Source of the DNA: Nevskiales bacterium
GTDB taxonomy: Bacteria > Pseudomonadota > Gammaproteobacteria > Nevskiales > Nevskiaceae
Length of the DNA stretch: 64,000 bases
Direction of reading: 5' to 3'
Assembly: GCA_028698335.1 (NCBI GenBank)
Contig: JAQVDP010000009.1
Coordinates: 62,001-126,000 of the forward strand
The notes under the pieces are model-generated. The model saw only the letters and a list, made by a program, of their open reading frames with translations. It did not search any database and had not been told where the DNA came from. Shown piece by piece: positions 53,564 through 63,100 of this stretch. Position 1 is the first letter of the stretch. Each line of letters starts with the position of its first letter. The translations under genes were made by a program, and so were the position numbers.

Positions 53564-56295
53564 CTGCCCTGCCTCCGCAGCAGCAGGATGCTGGCGACGG
53601 TGAGGACCGGCGGGAACAGGAGCAGGCGGCGGAAGTCGCCGCTCAGATCGCCCAGGTCCAGGCCCTTGGTGAAGATGCCGCGGACGATGTTGATGTAGTA
53701 CGTCGCCGGCCAGTTGTCGCCGATGATCCGGCCCGGCCCTTCGAGCGAGCTGACCGGATCGGTCAGGCCGGAGAAGCTGACGGTGGCCAGCATGGTGAGG
53801 ATCGCGGCCGCGGCCAGGGCGGTGATCTGGGTGCTGGTGAAGGCGGACACCAGCAGGCCGAGGCCGGTCGAAGTCACCACGTAGATCAGCGTGGCGAAGA
53901 ACAGCGCGAACAGATCGCCCTTGATCGGGACGTCGAACACGTACACGGTGACGAGCAGCAGGGTGACGAAGCTGACCATGCTGACGGCGATGTACGGCAA
54001 CTGCTTGCCGATCAGGAACTCGACCCGAGTGGCCGGACTCACGTACAGGTTGACGATCGACCCGAGTTCCTTCTCGCGCACCACCGACAGGGCGGTCAGG
54101 ATCGCGGGAATGAACATCAGCAGCAGCGGAATGACCGCCGGCGCCATTGCATAGATGCTGCGAAAGTCCTGGTTGAAGCGGTAGCGGGATTCCAGATCCG
54201 CCGGCGTGAGCGTCGGCACGTCGCCCAGCGTGCGGATCGCCAGGTCGGTCAGATACTGCAGGTGCAGGCCCTGCAGGTAGCCGCCCACGGTTTCGGCACG
54301 GAACGGCATCGAGCCGTCGATCCACATCGCAACCTCGGGGCTGCGGCCGCGTTTGAGATCGGCCCCGAAGCCGGGCGGGATCTCGATCGCGAGGCTCAGT
54401 TCGCCGCTGCGCATGCGCCGGTCGAGTTCGACGCTGTCGACGATCGGCGGCTGTTCGACGAAGTAGCGCGAACTGGCGATGTTCTGGACGTAGTCGCGAC
54501 TGGCCGGGGTGCCGTCGCGGTCCAGTGCGGCGAACGCCAGATCCTCGACATCCATCGAGATGCCGTAACCGAGCACCAGCATCAGCAGCGCGGAGCCGAG
54601 CAGGGCGAAGGTCAGCCGGATCGGATCGCGGATGACCTCGAGCGCTTCGCGGAAGCTGTAACCGAGCAGGCGATGCAGGCTGAAGGGCGCACCGGCGTCG
54701 GGTGTGCCGGCATCGCCGTCGATGGCGCTCAGGGCCCGGTCGGTGTCGGCCGCGGGCGTTCCGGCGACGGCCTTGAGATGTTCGACGAAGGCGTCCTCCA
54801 GCGACACGCCCCCGGCGGCGTCCCGGATCGCCTGCGGCCGGTCGGTCACGAGGATGCGCCCGGCGTGCATCAGCGAAATGCGGTCGCAGCGTTCCGCCTC
54901 GTTCATGAAGTGGGTCGAGACGAAGATCGTCACGCCCGTCTGCCGCGACAGCTCGATCAGCAGCTCCCAGAAGCCGTCGCGCGCAATCGGATCGACGCCC
55001 GAGGTCGGTTCGTCGAGGATCAGCAATTCGGGTTCGTGCACGATCGCGACCGCCAGCGACAGGCGCTGGCGGATGCCGAGCGGCAGCTGCCCGGCCTGGA
55101 CGTCGCGATAGTCCGAGAGTCCGAAGCGCGCGAGCAACCGGTCGATGCGCTCGGGGATGCGCGTCTCCGGCAGGTGGAAGAGACGGGCGTGCAGTTCCAG
55201 GTTCTGCAGGACGGTGAGCTCGGCGTAGAGTGAAAATGCCTGCGACATGTAGCCGACGCGGCGGCGCACTGCCATCGACCCGGCGTCGACCGGCTGACCG
55301 AACAGCTGCGCCCGTCCGGCGCTGATCGGCAGCAGCCCCGTCAGCATCTTCATCGTCGTGGTCTTGCCGCAGCCGTTGGAGCCGAGGAAGCCGAAGATCT
55401 CGCCGCGCCGGATGTCGAGATCGACGCTGTCGACCGCGGTGAAGTCGCCGAAACGCTTGGTCAGCCCCTGCGCCGAGATTGCGAGGTCATGCGTCGCCGA
55501 CGCCAGCGGCGGAATCGTCAGGGCATGGTGTTCGCCGCGCAGCTCGGGGGGCAGCAGGCTGATGAATGCCGCTTCCAGCGAGTCGCTGCCGCTGTCCTGC
55601 TTGAGCGCCTCCGGACTGCCGGTGGCCAGGATGCGGCCGGCGTTCATCGGCACCAGCCAGTCGAAGCGTTCGGCTTCCTCCATGTAGGCGGTCGAGACGA
55701 TCACGCTCATGCCCGCGCGGCGTCCCCGGATGCGGTCGACCAGCTCCCAGAACTGGCGCCGCGACAGCGGGTCGATGCCGGTGGTCGGCTCGTCCAGGAT
55801 CAGCAGATCCGGTGCGTGGATCAGCGCGCAACACAGGCCCAGCTTCTGCTTCATGCCGCCCGAGAGCTTGCCCGCGGAGCGGTTGCGGAAGGGTGCCAGC
55901 GCGGTGGCTTCGAGCAGTTCGTCGATCTGACGATGGCGCTGGCTGCGTTCGATGCCGAACAGCCGGCCGAAGAAGTCCACGTTCTCGAATACCGACAGGC
56001 TGGCGTAGAGGTTCTTGCCGAGCCCTTGCGGCATGTACGCGATCCGGGGCGCGATGCGGTCGCGGTAGCGCTGATCGCCGATATCGCCACCGAAGACCTC
56101 GATGCGTCCGCTCTGAACCTTGCGCGCGCCGGCGATCAGGTCGAGCAGCGTGGACTTGCCGACTCCGTCCGGCCCGATCAGTCCGACCATGACGCCGGCG
56201 GGAATGTCGACATCGATGTCGCGCAGCGCCGGGATGTCGCGGTAGCGATGGGCAACCCCCGTCACCCGGACGACGGGCGTGGCGGCGGTGTTCAT
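53560..56295 (-). CDS. fused ABC transporter: two ATPase domains plus ABC-2 permease (RbbA-like)
   Basis: A 911-residue protein. The first ATPase domain carries IGPDGVGKSTLLDL (residues 39-52) and a signature GKLSGGMKQKLGL near residue 138; the second carries GSNGCGKTTTMKM near residue 308 with GQLPLGIRQRLSLA. A C-terminal permease (from about residue 535) has an ABC-2 arrangement with a long periplasmic loop and six helices. The GPDGVGKST and RbbA-like fusion match the ribosome-associated/exporter RbbA family. The ATG at 56295 overlaps the HlyD gene by 4 bp. It should work with the HlyD adapter and the permease downstream. Confidence 0.93.
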   Translation of the reverse strand: MNTAATPVVRVTGVAHRYRDIPALRDIDVDIPAGVMVGLIGPDGVGKSTLLDLIAGARKVQSGRIEVFGGDIGDQRYRDRIAPRIAYMPQGLGKNLYASLSVFENVDFFGRLFGIERSQRHRQIDELLEATALAPFRNRSAGKLSGGMKQKLGLCCALIHAPDLLILDEPTTGIDPLSRRQFWELVDRIRGRRAGMSVIVSTAYMEEAERFDWLVPMNAGRILATGSPEALKQDSGSDSLEAAFISLLPPELRGEHHALTIPPLASATHDLAISAQGLTKRFGDFTAVDSVDLDIRRGEIFGFLGSNGCGKTTTMKMLTGLLPISAGRAQLFGQPVDAGSMAVRRRVGYMSQAFSLYAELTVLQNLELHARLFHLPETRIPERIDRLLARFGLSDYRDVQAGQLPLGIRQRLSLAVAIVHEPELLILDEPTSGVDPIARDGFWELLIELSRQTGVTIFVSTHFMNEAERCDRISLMHAGRILVTDRPQAIRDAAGGVSLEDAFVEHLKAVAGTPAADTDRALSAIDGDAGTPDAGAPFSLHRLLGYSFREALEVIRDPIRLTFALLGSALLMLVLGYGISMDVEDLAFAALDRDGTPASRDYVQNIASSRYFVEQPPIVDSVELDRRMRSGELSLAIEIPPGFGADLKRGRSPEVAMWIDGSMPFRAETVGGYLQGLHLQYLTDLAIRTLGDVPTLTPADLESRYRFNQDFRSIYAMAPAVIPLLLMFIPAILTALSVVREKELGSIVNLYVSPATRVEFLIGKQLPYIAVSMVSFVTLLLVTVYVFDVPIKGDLFALFFATLIYVVTSTGLGLLVSAFTSTQITALAAAAILTMLATVSFSGLTDPVSSLEGPGRIIGDNWPATYYINIVRGIFTKGLDLGDLSGDFRRLLLFPPVLTVASILLLRRQGR

Positions 56296-57287
56296 CCCGG
56301 CAGGTTCACCTTGAGCGCGTCCGGCCATTCCTGCGCCGGCGGCAGCAGGATGTAGGCTTCGCCGGGGACGCCGGTCTTGACGGCCTCGATATGGTCCTTG
56401 AGCAGTTGCGGGTCGATGTGGACCTTGACGCGGAACATCAGCTTCTCGCGCTCGGTCCGGGTCTCGACCGCCTTCGGCGTGAACTGCGTGCGTGGCGCGA
56501 CGAAGGACACCTTGGCCGGAATCACGTACTGCGGGACCGCATCGAGGATGATGCGGGCTTCACCGCCGATGTGAACCTTGCCCGCCTGTTCGGTGGGCAG
56601 AAAGATGGTCATGTAGACGTCGCTGAGATCCAGCATCGTCATCACCTTACCGCCGGCGCCGAGCACCTCGCCGGTCTGGGCCAGCTTGTACAGCACGCGA
56701 CCGCGGATCGGCGCCGTCAGCCGGCTTTCGTCGATCTGGGTCTGCAGGCGCGAGATGCGCGCCTCTGCGGCCTCGATCCCGGACTCGGCCTGGGTGACCT
56801 GGATGCGGGCGGCCTTGAGCGCGGCGGTCGCGGTTTCCAGATTGGTGTTGGACTGGTCCAGCTGCTCCTGCGAGATGTGCCCGGACTTGGCCAGCTTGCG
56901 CGAGCGCTCGACCTCGCGCTGTGCATAGCGCAGCTCGCTTTCCCGGACCGAGACGATCGCCTGGGCGTATTCGCGGGTGTCGCGGGCCTCGCGCAGCCCG
57001 GCGTTGGCTTCACGCAGCTCGGCGTCCAGGCTTTCGGTATCGATCCGGGCGAGGACCTGGTCCTTGTCGACCATCTGGCCTTCCTCGGCGAGCACCTGCT
57101 GCAGGCGTCCGGCGTAGATCGTCGCGATGTCGTACTCGGTGGCCTCGATCCGGCCGTTGCCGCTGGCCACGGAAGGCGGCAGCTTCAGGCCGTCGTCGCG
57201 CTGATAGACATGCCACGCGACCGCGGCCACGGCGGCAACGAGGAGGACGGGGACGACGAGCTGGCCGAGGCGTTGCTGGAAGCGCAT
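56292..57287 (-). CDS. HlyD-family membrane fusion protein (YhiI-like)
   Basis: A 331-residue periplasmic adapter. One N-terminal membrane helix (LVVPVLLVAAVAAVAWHVY), a lipoyl/barrel-sandwich half (SGNGRIEATEYDIATIYAGR), a long alpha-hairpin (residues about 85-190, AELREANAGLREARDTREYA) and a beta-barrel domain (PIRGRVLYKLAQTGEVLGAG). It precedes and overlaps the fused ABC transporter gene. An outer-membrane TolC partner is not in the window. Proteins of this kind link an inner-membrane exporter to TolC. Confidence 0.93.
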   Translation of the reverse strand: MRFQQRLGQLVVPVLLVAAVAAVAWHVYQRDDGLKLPPSVASGNGRIEATEYDIATIYAGRLQQVLAEEGQMVDKDQVLARIDTESLDAELREANAGLREARDTREYAQAIVSVRESELRYAQREVERSRKLAKSGHISQEQLDQSNTNLETATAALKAARIQVTQAESGIEAAEARISRLQTQIDESRLTAPIRGRVLYKLAQTGEVLGAGGKVMTMLDLSDVYMTIFLPTEQAGKVHIGGEARIILDAVPQYVIPAKVSFVAPRTQFTPKAVETRTEREKLMFRVKVHIDPQLLKDHIEAVKTGVPGEAYILLPPAQEWPDALKVNLPG

Positions 57288-57358
57288 GAATGCAGCCTTC
57301 GATCGGGGGAGTTCCGGCGAATGCTAGGCCGCTAGCCGCGATGCGTCGATGACACCGG

Positions 57359-58033
57359 TCAACGGTGGGGTGTCGGCGATTTGCGCATCCCGCGGATGGC
57401 CGCCGCGGCATCGCGCAGGGCCGCCAGGTCCGCGCCCATGATCTGCGGCAGATGCTGCGTGATCCGCTCGACCGGCCAGTTCCACCACGTGATGTCGAGC
57501 AGCGCCGCAACCGTGGCGTCGTCGAAGCGCCGCCGCAGCACGCGTGCCGGATTGCCCGCAACGATCGCGTACGGCGGCACGTCGGCCGCCACCACCGACC
57601 GTGCCGCGACGATCGCGCCGTCACCGATCGTGACGCCCGGCATGATCATGCTGTCGTAACCGATCCAGACGTCGTTGCCGACGGTCGTGTCCCCCTTGTT
57701 CGGAAAGGCCTGCGGCGGCGGTGCGGCATGTTCCCAGCCGTTGCCGAAGATCTGGAACGGATAGGTCGAAAAGCCCGACATCAGATGATTGGCGCCATTC
57801 ATGATGAAGGTCGCGCCGTGGGCGATGGCGCAGAAGCGGCCGATGATCAGGCGGTCGCCGACGAAGGGATAGTGGTAGCGCACATTGCGTTCGAAGTCCG
57901 CCGAATCGTCCGGATCGTCGTAGTAGCTGTATTCGCCGACGATGATGTTCGGATTGCGGATCGTGTTCCTGATGAAGCAGACGCGTGCGAAGCCCGGCAT
58001 CGGGTGCGCGTCGTCGGGGCGGGGGCCGTGCAT
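57359..58033 (-). CDS. CatB/Vat-like xenobiotic O-acetyltransferase
   Basis: A 224-residue left-handed beta-helix acetyltransferase. Hexapeptide repeats are clear (GNDVWIGYDSMIMPGVTIGD, GAIVAARSVVAADVPPYAIV), and the catalytic-His block NGANHLM is near residue 78, as in chloramphenicol and streptogramin acetyltransferases of this family (XAT group). The substrate is unknown, and family membership alone does not show antibiotic resistance. AGGA lies before the ATG at 58033. It is followed at 71 bp by the HlyD-ABC exporter genes on the same strand. Confidence 0.9.
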   Translation of the reverse strand: MHGPRPDDAHPMPGFARVCFIRNTIRNPNIIVGEYSYYDDPDDSADFERNVRYHYPFVGDRLIIGRFCAIAHGATFIMNGANHLMSGFSTYPFQIFGNGWEHAAPPPQAFPNKGDTTVGNDVWIGYDSMIMPGVTIGDGAIVAARSVVAADVPPYAIVAGNPARVLRRRFDDATVAALLDITWWNWPVERITQHLPQIMGADLAALRDAAAAIRGMRKSPTPHR

Positions 58034-58211
58034 GAGAGGTCCTGTTCGAGCATGGGATCGGGACCCGCGTGGCATCGACGGACGACGTCGGCCAACGCGG
58101 GCGATCAGATCGCGAAATACACTCGAACCGTTCTCACACGGCGGTCGGGCTCCCGGAAAAAGTGGCGGCAGGATCGCAGACCGCTGCCGCCGGGGCAATC
58201 GGCGGCGGGGA

Positions 58212-59060
58212 TCAGCGTGCGGTCAGGCCGTCGAGGACTTCGATGAATGCGTCGGGCTCGGGGCGGATGCGGTAGTTCTCGGTCAGGTCCGAATAGACCA
58301 CGATGCCGGCGGCGTCGGTGATCAGCACCGTCGGCAGCGGTACGTCGCTGTCATAGCCGAGTGCCTGCAGTCCGGAGGGCAGCCCGTTCTCGGCCAGAAT
58401 GCCGAGTGCGCGCGCCGCACGGTTGTCGCGGTCGGTGAGGAAGCGCATCGGCGCATCGAAGCGGGTGGCCAGATCGCGACTGTGCCCCGCCGGCTGGGGA
58501 CTGATCAGCAGGACCTCGGCGCCGCGCGCGGCCAACTCGCGGTACTGGTCGGCCACCTCGCGGATCTGCGCCATGCACAGCGGGCACCAGTTGCCGCGGT
58601 AGAAGATCCACAGGGTGGGGCGGCCCTCGAAGCCGGCGGCCGGCAGCGGCTGCCCCTGTTCGTCCTCGAGCTCGAAGGCCGGCAGCCGCTGGCCCTTGCG
58701 GACATTGGCCGAGGCGCGGTTCCCGAAGCGCGAATACCAGAAGATATAGAGCAGACTGCCGATCACGCCGACACCGAAGGCCGTCCACGCTGCCGGGTGC
58801 GGGCCGGCGGCGAGAAACAGCGCCAGCACGGTGCCGGCGACGCCGAAGCTGGGCATCCACCACAGGTTCGGACTCGTCCGCGCCGTCGGCGCCACATACA
58901 GCCGTGCAAAGAACAGGGCTGCCGGCAGGCAGGCCAGGAGGGCGCCGATCCACGCGGCGGAGCCCTCGGGCGACGTCACCAGGAACACGACCGAAGCGAT
59001 CGATCCCGCGACTGCCGCGGTAATGAAAGCCGACACATACAGCGACTTCAGCAGATTCAT
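58212..59060 (-). CDS. membrane-anchored peroxiredoxin/thiol-redoxin family protein
   Basis: A 282-residue protein with four N-terminal membrane helices (VSAFITAAVAGSIASVVFLV, AAWIGALLACLPAALFFARL, FGVAGTVLALFLAAGPHPAA, AFGVGVIGSLLYIFWY) and a C-terminal AhpC/TSA-type domain with the motif FYRGNWCPLCMAQIREVADQ (active-site Cys-Pro-Leu-Cys) near residue 157. This is the RedoxinII-like group that may reduce thiols or peroxides at the membrane. ATG 59060 follows GGGGAG. It lies alone on the minus strand, before the tRNA locus. Confidence 0.85.
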   Translation of the reverse strand: MNLLKSLYVSAFITAAVAGSIASVVFLVTSPEGSAAWIGALLACLPAALFFARLYVAPTARTSPNLWWMPSFGVAGTVLALFLAAGPHPAAWTAFGVGVIGSLLYIFWYSRFGNRASANVRKGQRLPAFELEDEQGQPLPAAGFEGRPTLWIFYRGNWCPLCMAQIREVADQYRELAARGAEVLLISPQPAGHSRDLATRFDAPMRFLTDRDNRAARALGILAENGLPSGLQALGYDSDVPLPTVLITDAAGIVVYSDLTENYRIRPEPDAFIEVLDGLTAR

Positions 59061-59219
59061 GCAATAACTCCCCTCACGCGGCCCCGGGGGGCTCACTGTT
59101 CTGGTTCAAGGCCGCATAGCCTAGTGCCCGCCGATTCGGTCCGCTGCCGCTCCGGGTCTGCGAAATATGCCCGATCGTCGCGTCCGATATTCGCGCCGTG
59201 CAATTTCCCCGGGCTTGGG

Positions 59220-59225
59220 TATAAT
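59220..59225 (+). promoter_or_regulatory. putative tRNA-Arg promoter -10 box
   Basis: TATAAT followed by the G/C-rich discriminator GCGCGCC lies 89 bp upstream of the tRNA. The -35 region is weak. The position and GC-rich discriminator fit a stable-RNA promoter. Confidence 0.5.
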
Positions 59226-59313
59226 GCGCGCCCGCTCCGGGCCGATGCCGGCCTGGCACAGCACCGACCTGACCATGATCGGCCGGTACGTGATCCAGCG
59301 GATTGGTCTCGAT

Positions 59314-59390
59314 GCGCCCGTAGCTCAGCTGGATAGAGCACCAGGCTACGAACTTGGGGGTCGGAGGTTCGAATCCTTCCGGGCGCACCA
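59314..59390 (+). tRNA. tRNA-Arg (anticodon ACG)
   Basis: A 77-nt cloverleaf with acceptor stem GCGCCCG/CGGGCGC, D-arm AGCTCAGCTGGATAGAGC, anticodon stem CCAGG/CTTGG with loop CTACGAA (anticodon ACG), T-arm GGAGG-TTCGAAT-CCTTC and an encoded CCA end. The A34 is expected to be read as inosine, decoding CGU, CGC and CGA. Confidence 0.95.
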
Positions 59391-59716
59391 TTCCTTCATG
59401 TCAGACCGCTGTCGACATGGCCGCCGTGCCCGTTCGGAGATCGCATTCGAACCTCCGACCGACCATGGTCGGTTCGACAATCCGGCGCCAGCCGGATTGA
59501 ACGTCGCCGCAGGCGACGGCCCGCAGGGCGAGCGCAGCGAGTCATCCTTGAAGGGCGCACCATTCCTTCATGTCAGACCGCTGTCGACATGGCTGCCGTG
59601 CGCGTTCGGAGACCGCATGCGAACCTCCGACCGACCATGGTCGGTTCGACAACCCGGCGCGGCCGGGTTGAACGTCGCCGCAGGCGACGGCCCGCAGGGC
59701 GAGCGCAGCGCGTGAT
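59381..59716 (+). repeat. 172-bp tandem repeat starting in the tRNA 3' end
   Basis: Two copies start at 59381 (inside the tRNA, GGGCGCACCATTCCTTCATG) and 59553 (same 20-mer). Each copy contains a reverse-complement tRNA T-arm segment, a palindrome ACCGACCATGGTCGGT, a hairpin of the form AAyCCGGC/GCCGGrTT, the hairpin GTCGCC-GCA-GGCGAC and a GCGAGCGCAGCG end. The copies differ at several positions, including one compensatory pair. Confidence 0.85.
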
Positions 59717-59814
59717 GCGTGATCCCTGACGAGCGCAGCATTCCTGACCAGTCACATCGTCATCGGCGCGTGTCGAAACGGGTCACCACGTGCTTGCGAC
59801 CGTGCCATGCGTGC

Positions 59815-59844
59815 AAAAAAAAAGCCGCCCGGGGAGAGGCGGCT
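59815..59844 (-). terminator. Rho-independent terminator reading on the minus strand
   Basis: Stem AGCCGCC/GGCGGCT (59838-59844 with 59823-59829) and a run of nine T on the minus strand. No coding gene lies upstream of it on that strand, which points to a non-coding RNA. Confidence 0.75.
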
Positions 59845-59923
59845 GAGCATCGATCCACGTTGGATCGGGAGGAGAGTTCACGTTCAACTTGGGGAGCCGC
59901 CGCTGCGTCCGGCGACCCGATGA
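59815..59923 (-). ncRNA. candidate small RNA with FNR-type promoter and Rho-independent terminator
   Basis: On the minus strand an FNR/Dnr-like box TTGACCCACGTCAA (59970-59957) precedes a -10-like TTAAT about 30 nt further on. The predicted transcript, about 105 nt, contains the unpaired C-rich stretch CTCTCCTCCC (an anti-ribosome-binding-site type seed) and ends in AGCCGCC/GGCGGCT with a 9-nt T-run on that strand (59815-59823). No protein gene explains these signals. The layout resembles anaerobic small RNAs such as FnrS, but sequence homology is not claimed. Confidence 0.5.
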
Positions 59924-59956
59924 AAGACAGATTAAGGATCGGCCGCTGCCCCGGCA

Positions 59957-59970
59957 TTGACGTGGGTCAA
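59957..59970. promoter_or_regulatory. FNR/Dnr-like binding site
   Basis: TTGACGTGGGTCAA is a 14-bp dyad of the Crp/Fnr type (TTGAY-N4-RTCAA). Its centre lies about 41-42 bp from the inferred start of the minus-strand small RNA and about 130 bp upstream of the glutamate dehydrogenase start. Confidence 0.5.
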
Positions 59971-60043
59971 TGGGGCATCGCGGTGGTCTGCAAGGCGCAG
60001 CATGGCATGCGGTCGGGTGCGCGAATCGGTCAGGGGCGGGGCG

Positions 60044-60049
60044 TATACT
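60044..60049 (+). promoter_or_regulatory. putative -10 box of the glutamate dehydrogenase gene
   Basis: TATACT lies 52 bp upstream of the ATG at 60101; no convincing -35 box is seen. Confidence 0.4.
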
Positions 60050-60100
60050 CGGTCTCCAGTTGCGCCCAACAGACGATCGCGCGTAAGAGGAGAAGTGCCC

Positions 60101-63100
60101 ATGCCGTCGAGTCCGGGACAGGAGCATGAGTTGCTGATGGCGCAGCTCGATGCTCTGGTGGATGCGGAGGTTCCGGAACATCATCGCCAGCCGTTTCGCA
60201 GTTTCCAGCGGCGCTATTTCGAGATGTCGTCGCTGGATGCCTTGCGCCTGCGCGCGCCCGACGAGCTGCTGGACCTGTGTTTCGCACACTGGATGTTGAT
60301 GCAGCGGCGCCGGCCGGGTGAACTCCTGATGCAACTGACGCCGCCGGGCGACGGCGACCCGCGCGGTCTGTCGCGCCTCGATACCGTGGTCGAGGACATG
60401 CCGTTTCTGGTCGACTCGGTGGTCATGGCGATCCGTGCCGCCGGCAGCTCGATCGACTGGACCGCACACCCCGTCATCGGCGTGCGCAGGGACGCCGAGG
60501 GCAAGCTGATGCAGCTCGCCGGGACCGATGCCGCCGACGGTACGGCGGAGTCGCTGATCCATGTCGAGTTCGAGCCGCTGGCCAGCGCGGAACGATGCCA
60601 CGCGCTGGAACGCGATCTGCAGCAGGTGGTCCGGGACATCCGCACGATCGTGGTCGACTTCCCGGCGATGCGCGCGCGCGTGCAGGAGCTGGCCGACGCG
60701 CTGGAACAGCCGGTGCCTGGCGTCGAGCAGGAGGAGTTTGCCGAGTCGCGCGCGTTTCTGCAGTGGCTGGATGAAGGCCATTTCAGTTTTCTCGGCGTGG
60801 CCGAAACCGAAGCGGTCGCCGCAGGCGACGGTCAGCAGTTCCGCATCGTGCCGGACCGGTCGCTGGGGCTCGCGCGGGAAGGCGCGCGGTTCGCCGACCC
60901 CGATCAGCTGATTGCGCCGCCGGAGGAACTGAACAAGTACACCGAATCGATGCGGGTCGTGGTGGTGACCAAGGCCAATCACCGATCCACGGTGCATCAC
61001 CCCGAGTACATCGACGTGGTGTCGGTGCGCCGCTTCAATCCGGACGGCAGCGTGCGCGGCATCTGCCGTTTCATCGGGCTGTTCTCGTCGGATGCGTACA
61101 TCGAGCGGCCGCGCAACATCCCGTTGATCCGTCGCAAGGCCGAACAGGTGATGCGACGCTCGCATCTGCGTGAGGACTCGCATTCCGGCAAGAACCTCCG
61201 CGAGATTCTGTACCAGCTGCCGCGCGACGAACTGTTCCAGTCGAGTGCCGACGAGCTGTTTCAGACCTGCATGGGCATTCGTGCGCTGCGCGACCGCCAC
61301 CAGTTGCGCCTGTTCATGCGCCGTGACCGCTACGGTCGCTTCTTCTCCTGCCTGGTCTATCTGCCGCGCGACCGCTACTCCCGCGAGCTGCGCGATCGCA
61401 TCGGCCATGAGCTGATGTCGGTCTGCAACGGCCTGACGCAGGATCGCAATACCGAGTTCCTGCGCGAGGGTCTGGCCCGGATCCATTTCATCGTGCGGAC
61501 CGCACCGGGAACGACGATCCCCCTGACCCCGCGTGAGGTCGAGTCGCGCCTGCTCGCGGTGACGCGATCCTGGCGCGACCAGCTGCGCGACGTGCTGCGC
61601 AGCGGCGGCGTCGCCGACAGCGCCGCGCTGCAGTATCTGGACGGGTTTCCGTTGTCGTACCAGGAGACCGTGGCGCCGATCGACGCGGCCGCCGATACGC
61701 AGTATCTGGCGCAGCTGAGTGACGATCATCCGGTCCTGCCGCGGCTGCTGGTCGACTTCGAGGCCGTCGGCAGCACCTGTCCGACCTCGCTGAAGCTGTA
61801 TTGCCTGCACCGCCCGGTGCCGCTGTCCGATGTGTTGCCGATTCTGGAGAACTTCGGGCTGCGGGTGATCTGGCAGGATCCGACCGAAGTCCATGGCGGT
61901 GGCGGCAGCTCCGGCTGGATCCAGGAGTTCCAGATCCAGGTCTATGGCGACTGCACGCTCGGGCCCGAGCAGCAGCGCGAGTATTTCGAGAGCGCCTTCC
62001 TCTCGGTCTGGAACGGGAACAGCGAGAACGACAGTCTCAACGGGCTGGTGCTGGGTGCCGGCCTGGATGCGCGTCAGGTCGTGGTGCTCCGGACCGTGAC
62101 CAAGTACCTGATCCAGACCGGGCTGCCCTACAGCAAGGCCTACATGGCGCGCCTGCTCAGGGAGCACGCCCCGATCGCGGGCCTGATCGTGCGGCTGTTC
62201 GAGCTGCGCTTCGATCCGCAGCTCGACGATGTCGCCCGCGGCGACCGGGTCGCCGCGATCGAGCGCGAGCTCGAGGAGCGGCTCGATCAGGTCGCGACGC
62301 TCGATGGCGATCGCGTGCTGCGCGCATTCGCGGCGGTGGTCTGGGCGACGCTGCGCACCAACTATTTCCAGCCCGCCGCGAACGGGGGATACAAGCCGTA
62401 CGTCAGCCTGAAGATCGATCCGCACAAGGTGCCGGAGCTGCCGGCGCCGCGGCCGATGTTCGAGATTTTCGTCTACGCGCCGGAGGTCGAGGGGATTCAC
62501 CTGCGTGGCGGCAAGGTCGCGCGCGGCGGCTTGCGCTGGTCCGACCGGTTGCAGGATTTCCGGACCGAGGTGCTGGGCCTGATGAAGGCGCAGATGGTCA
62601 AGAACGCGGTCATCGTGCCGGTCGGCGCCAAGGGCGGTTTCGTGGTCAAGACCGGCGATTCGAGCAACCGCGAACGCTGGCTCGCACATGGCATCGAGTG
62701 CTACCGGACCTTCCTGCGCGGGCTGCTCGACATCACCGACAACCGCGTCGGCGACGACATCGTCCCGCCGCCGGCGGTCATGCGCTACGACGGCGACGAT
62801 CCCTATCTCGTCGTGGCGGCGGACAAGGGCACCGCGACGTTTTCGGACATCGCCAACAAGATGGCGGCCGAATACGGGTTCTGGCTCGGCGACGCCTTCG
62901 CTTCGGGCGGCTCGGCCGGTTACGACCACAAGAAGATGGGGATCACCGCGCGTGGCGCGTGGGAGAGCGTCAAGCGCCATTTCCGCGAACAGACCCGCAC
63001 CGAAGCCGACGGCAGCGTGCGCGGCGGGATCGATATCCAGAGCGAGTCGATCAGCGTCGTCGGCATCGGCGACATGAGCGGCGACGTCTTCGGCAACGGC

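Noticed and set aside
57359-58033. Antibiotic-resistance label for the acetyltransferase
   Set aside because: The family has many members with other substrates; there is no resistance-gene context or mobile element.
59381-59716. The tRNA 3' end duplication considered as att sites of an integrated element
   Set aside because: The copies are only 172 bp apart and no integrase or cargo gene lies between them.
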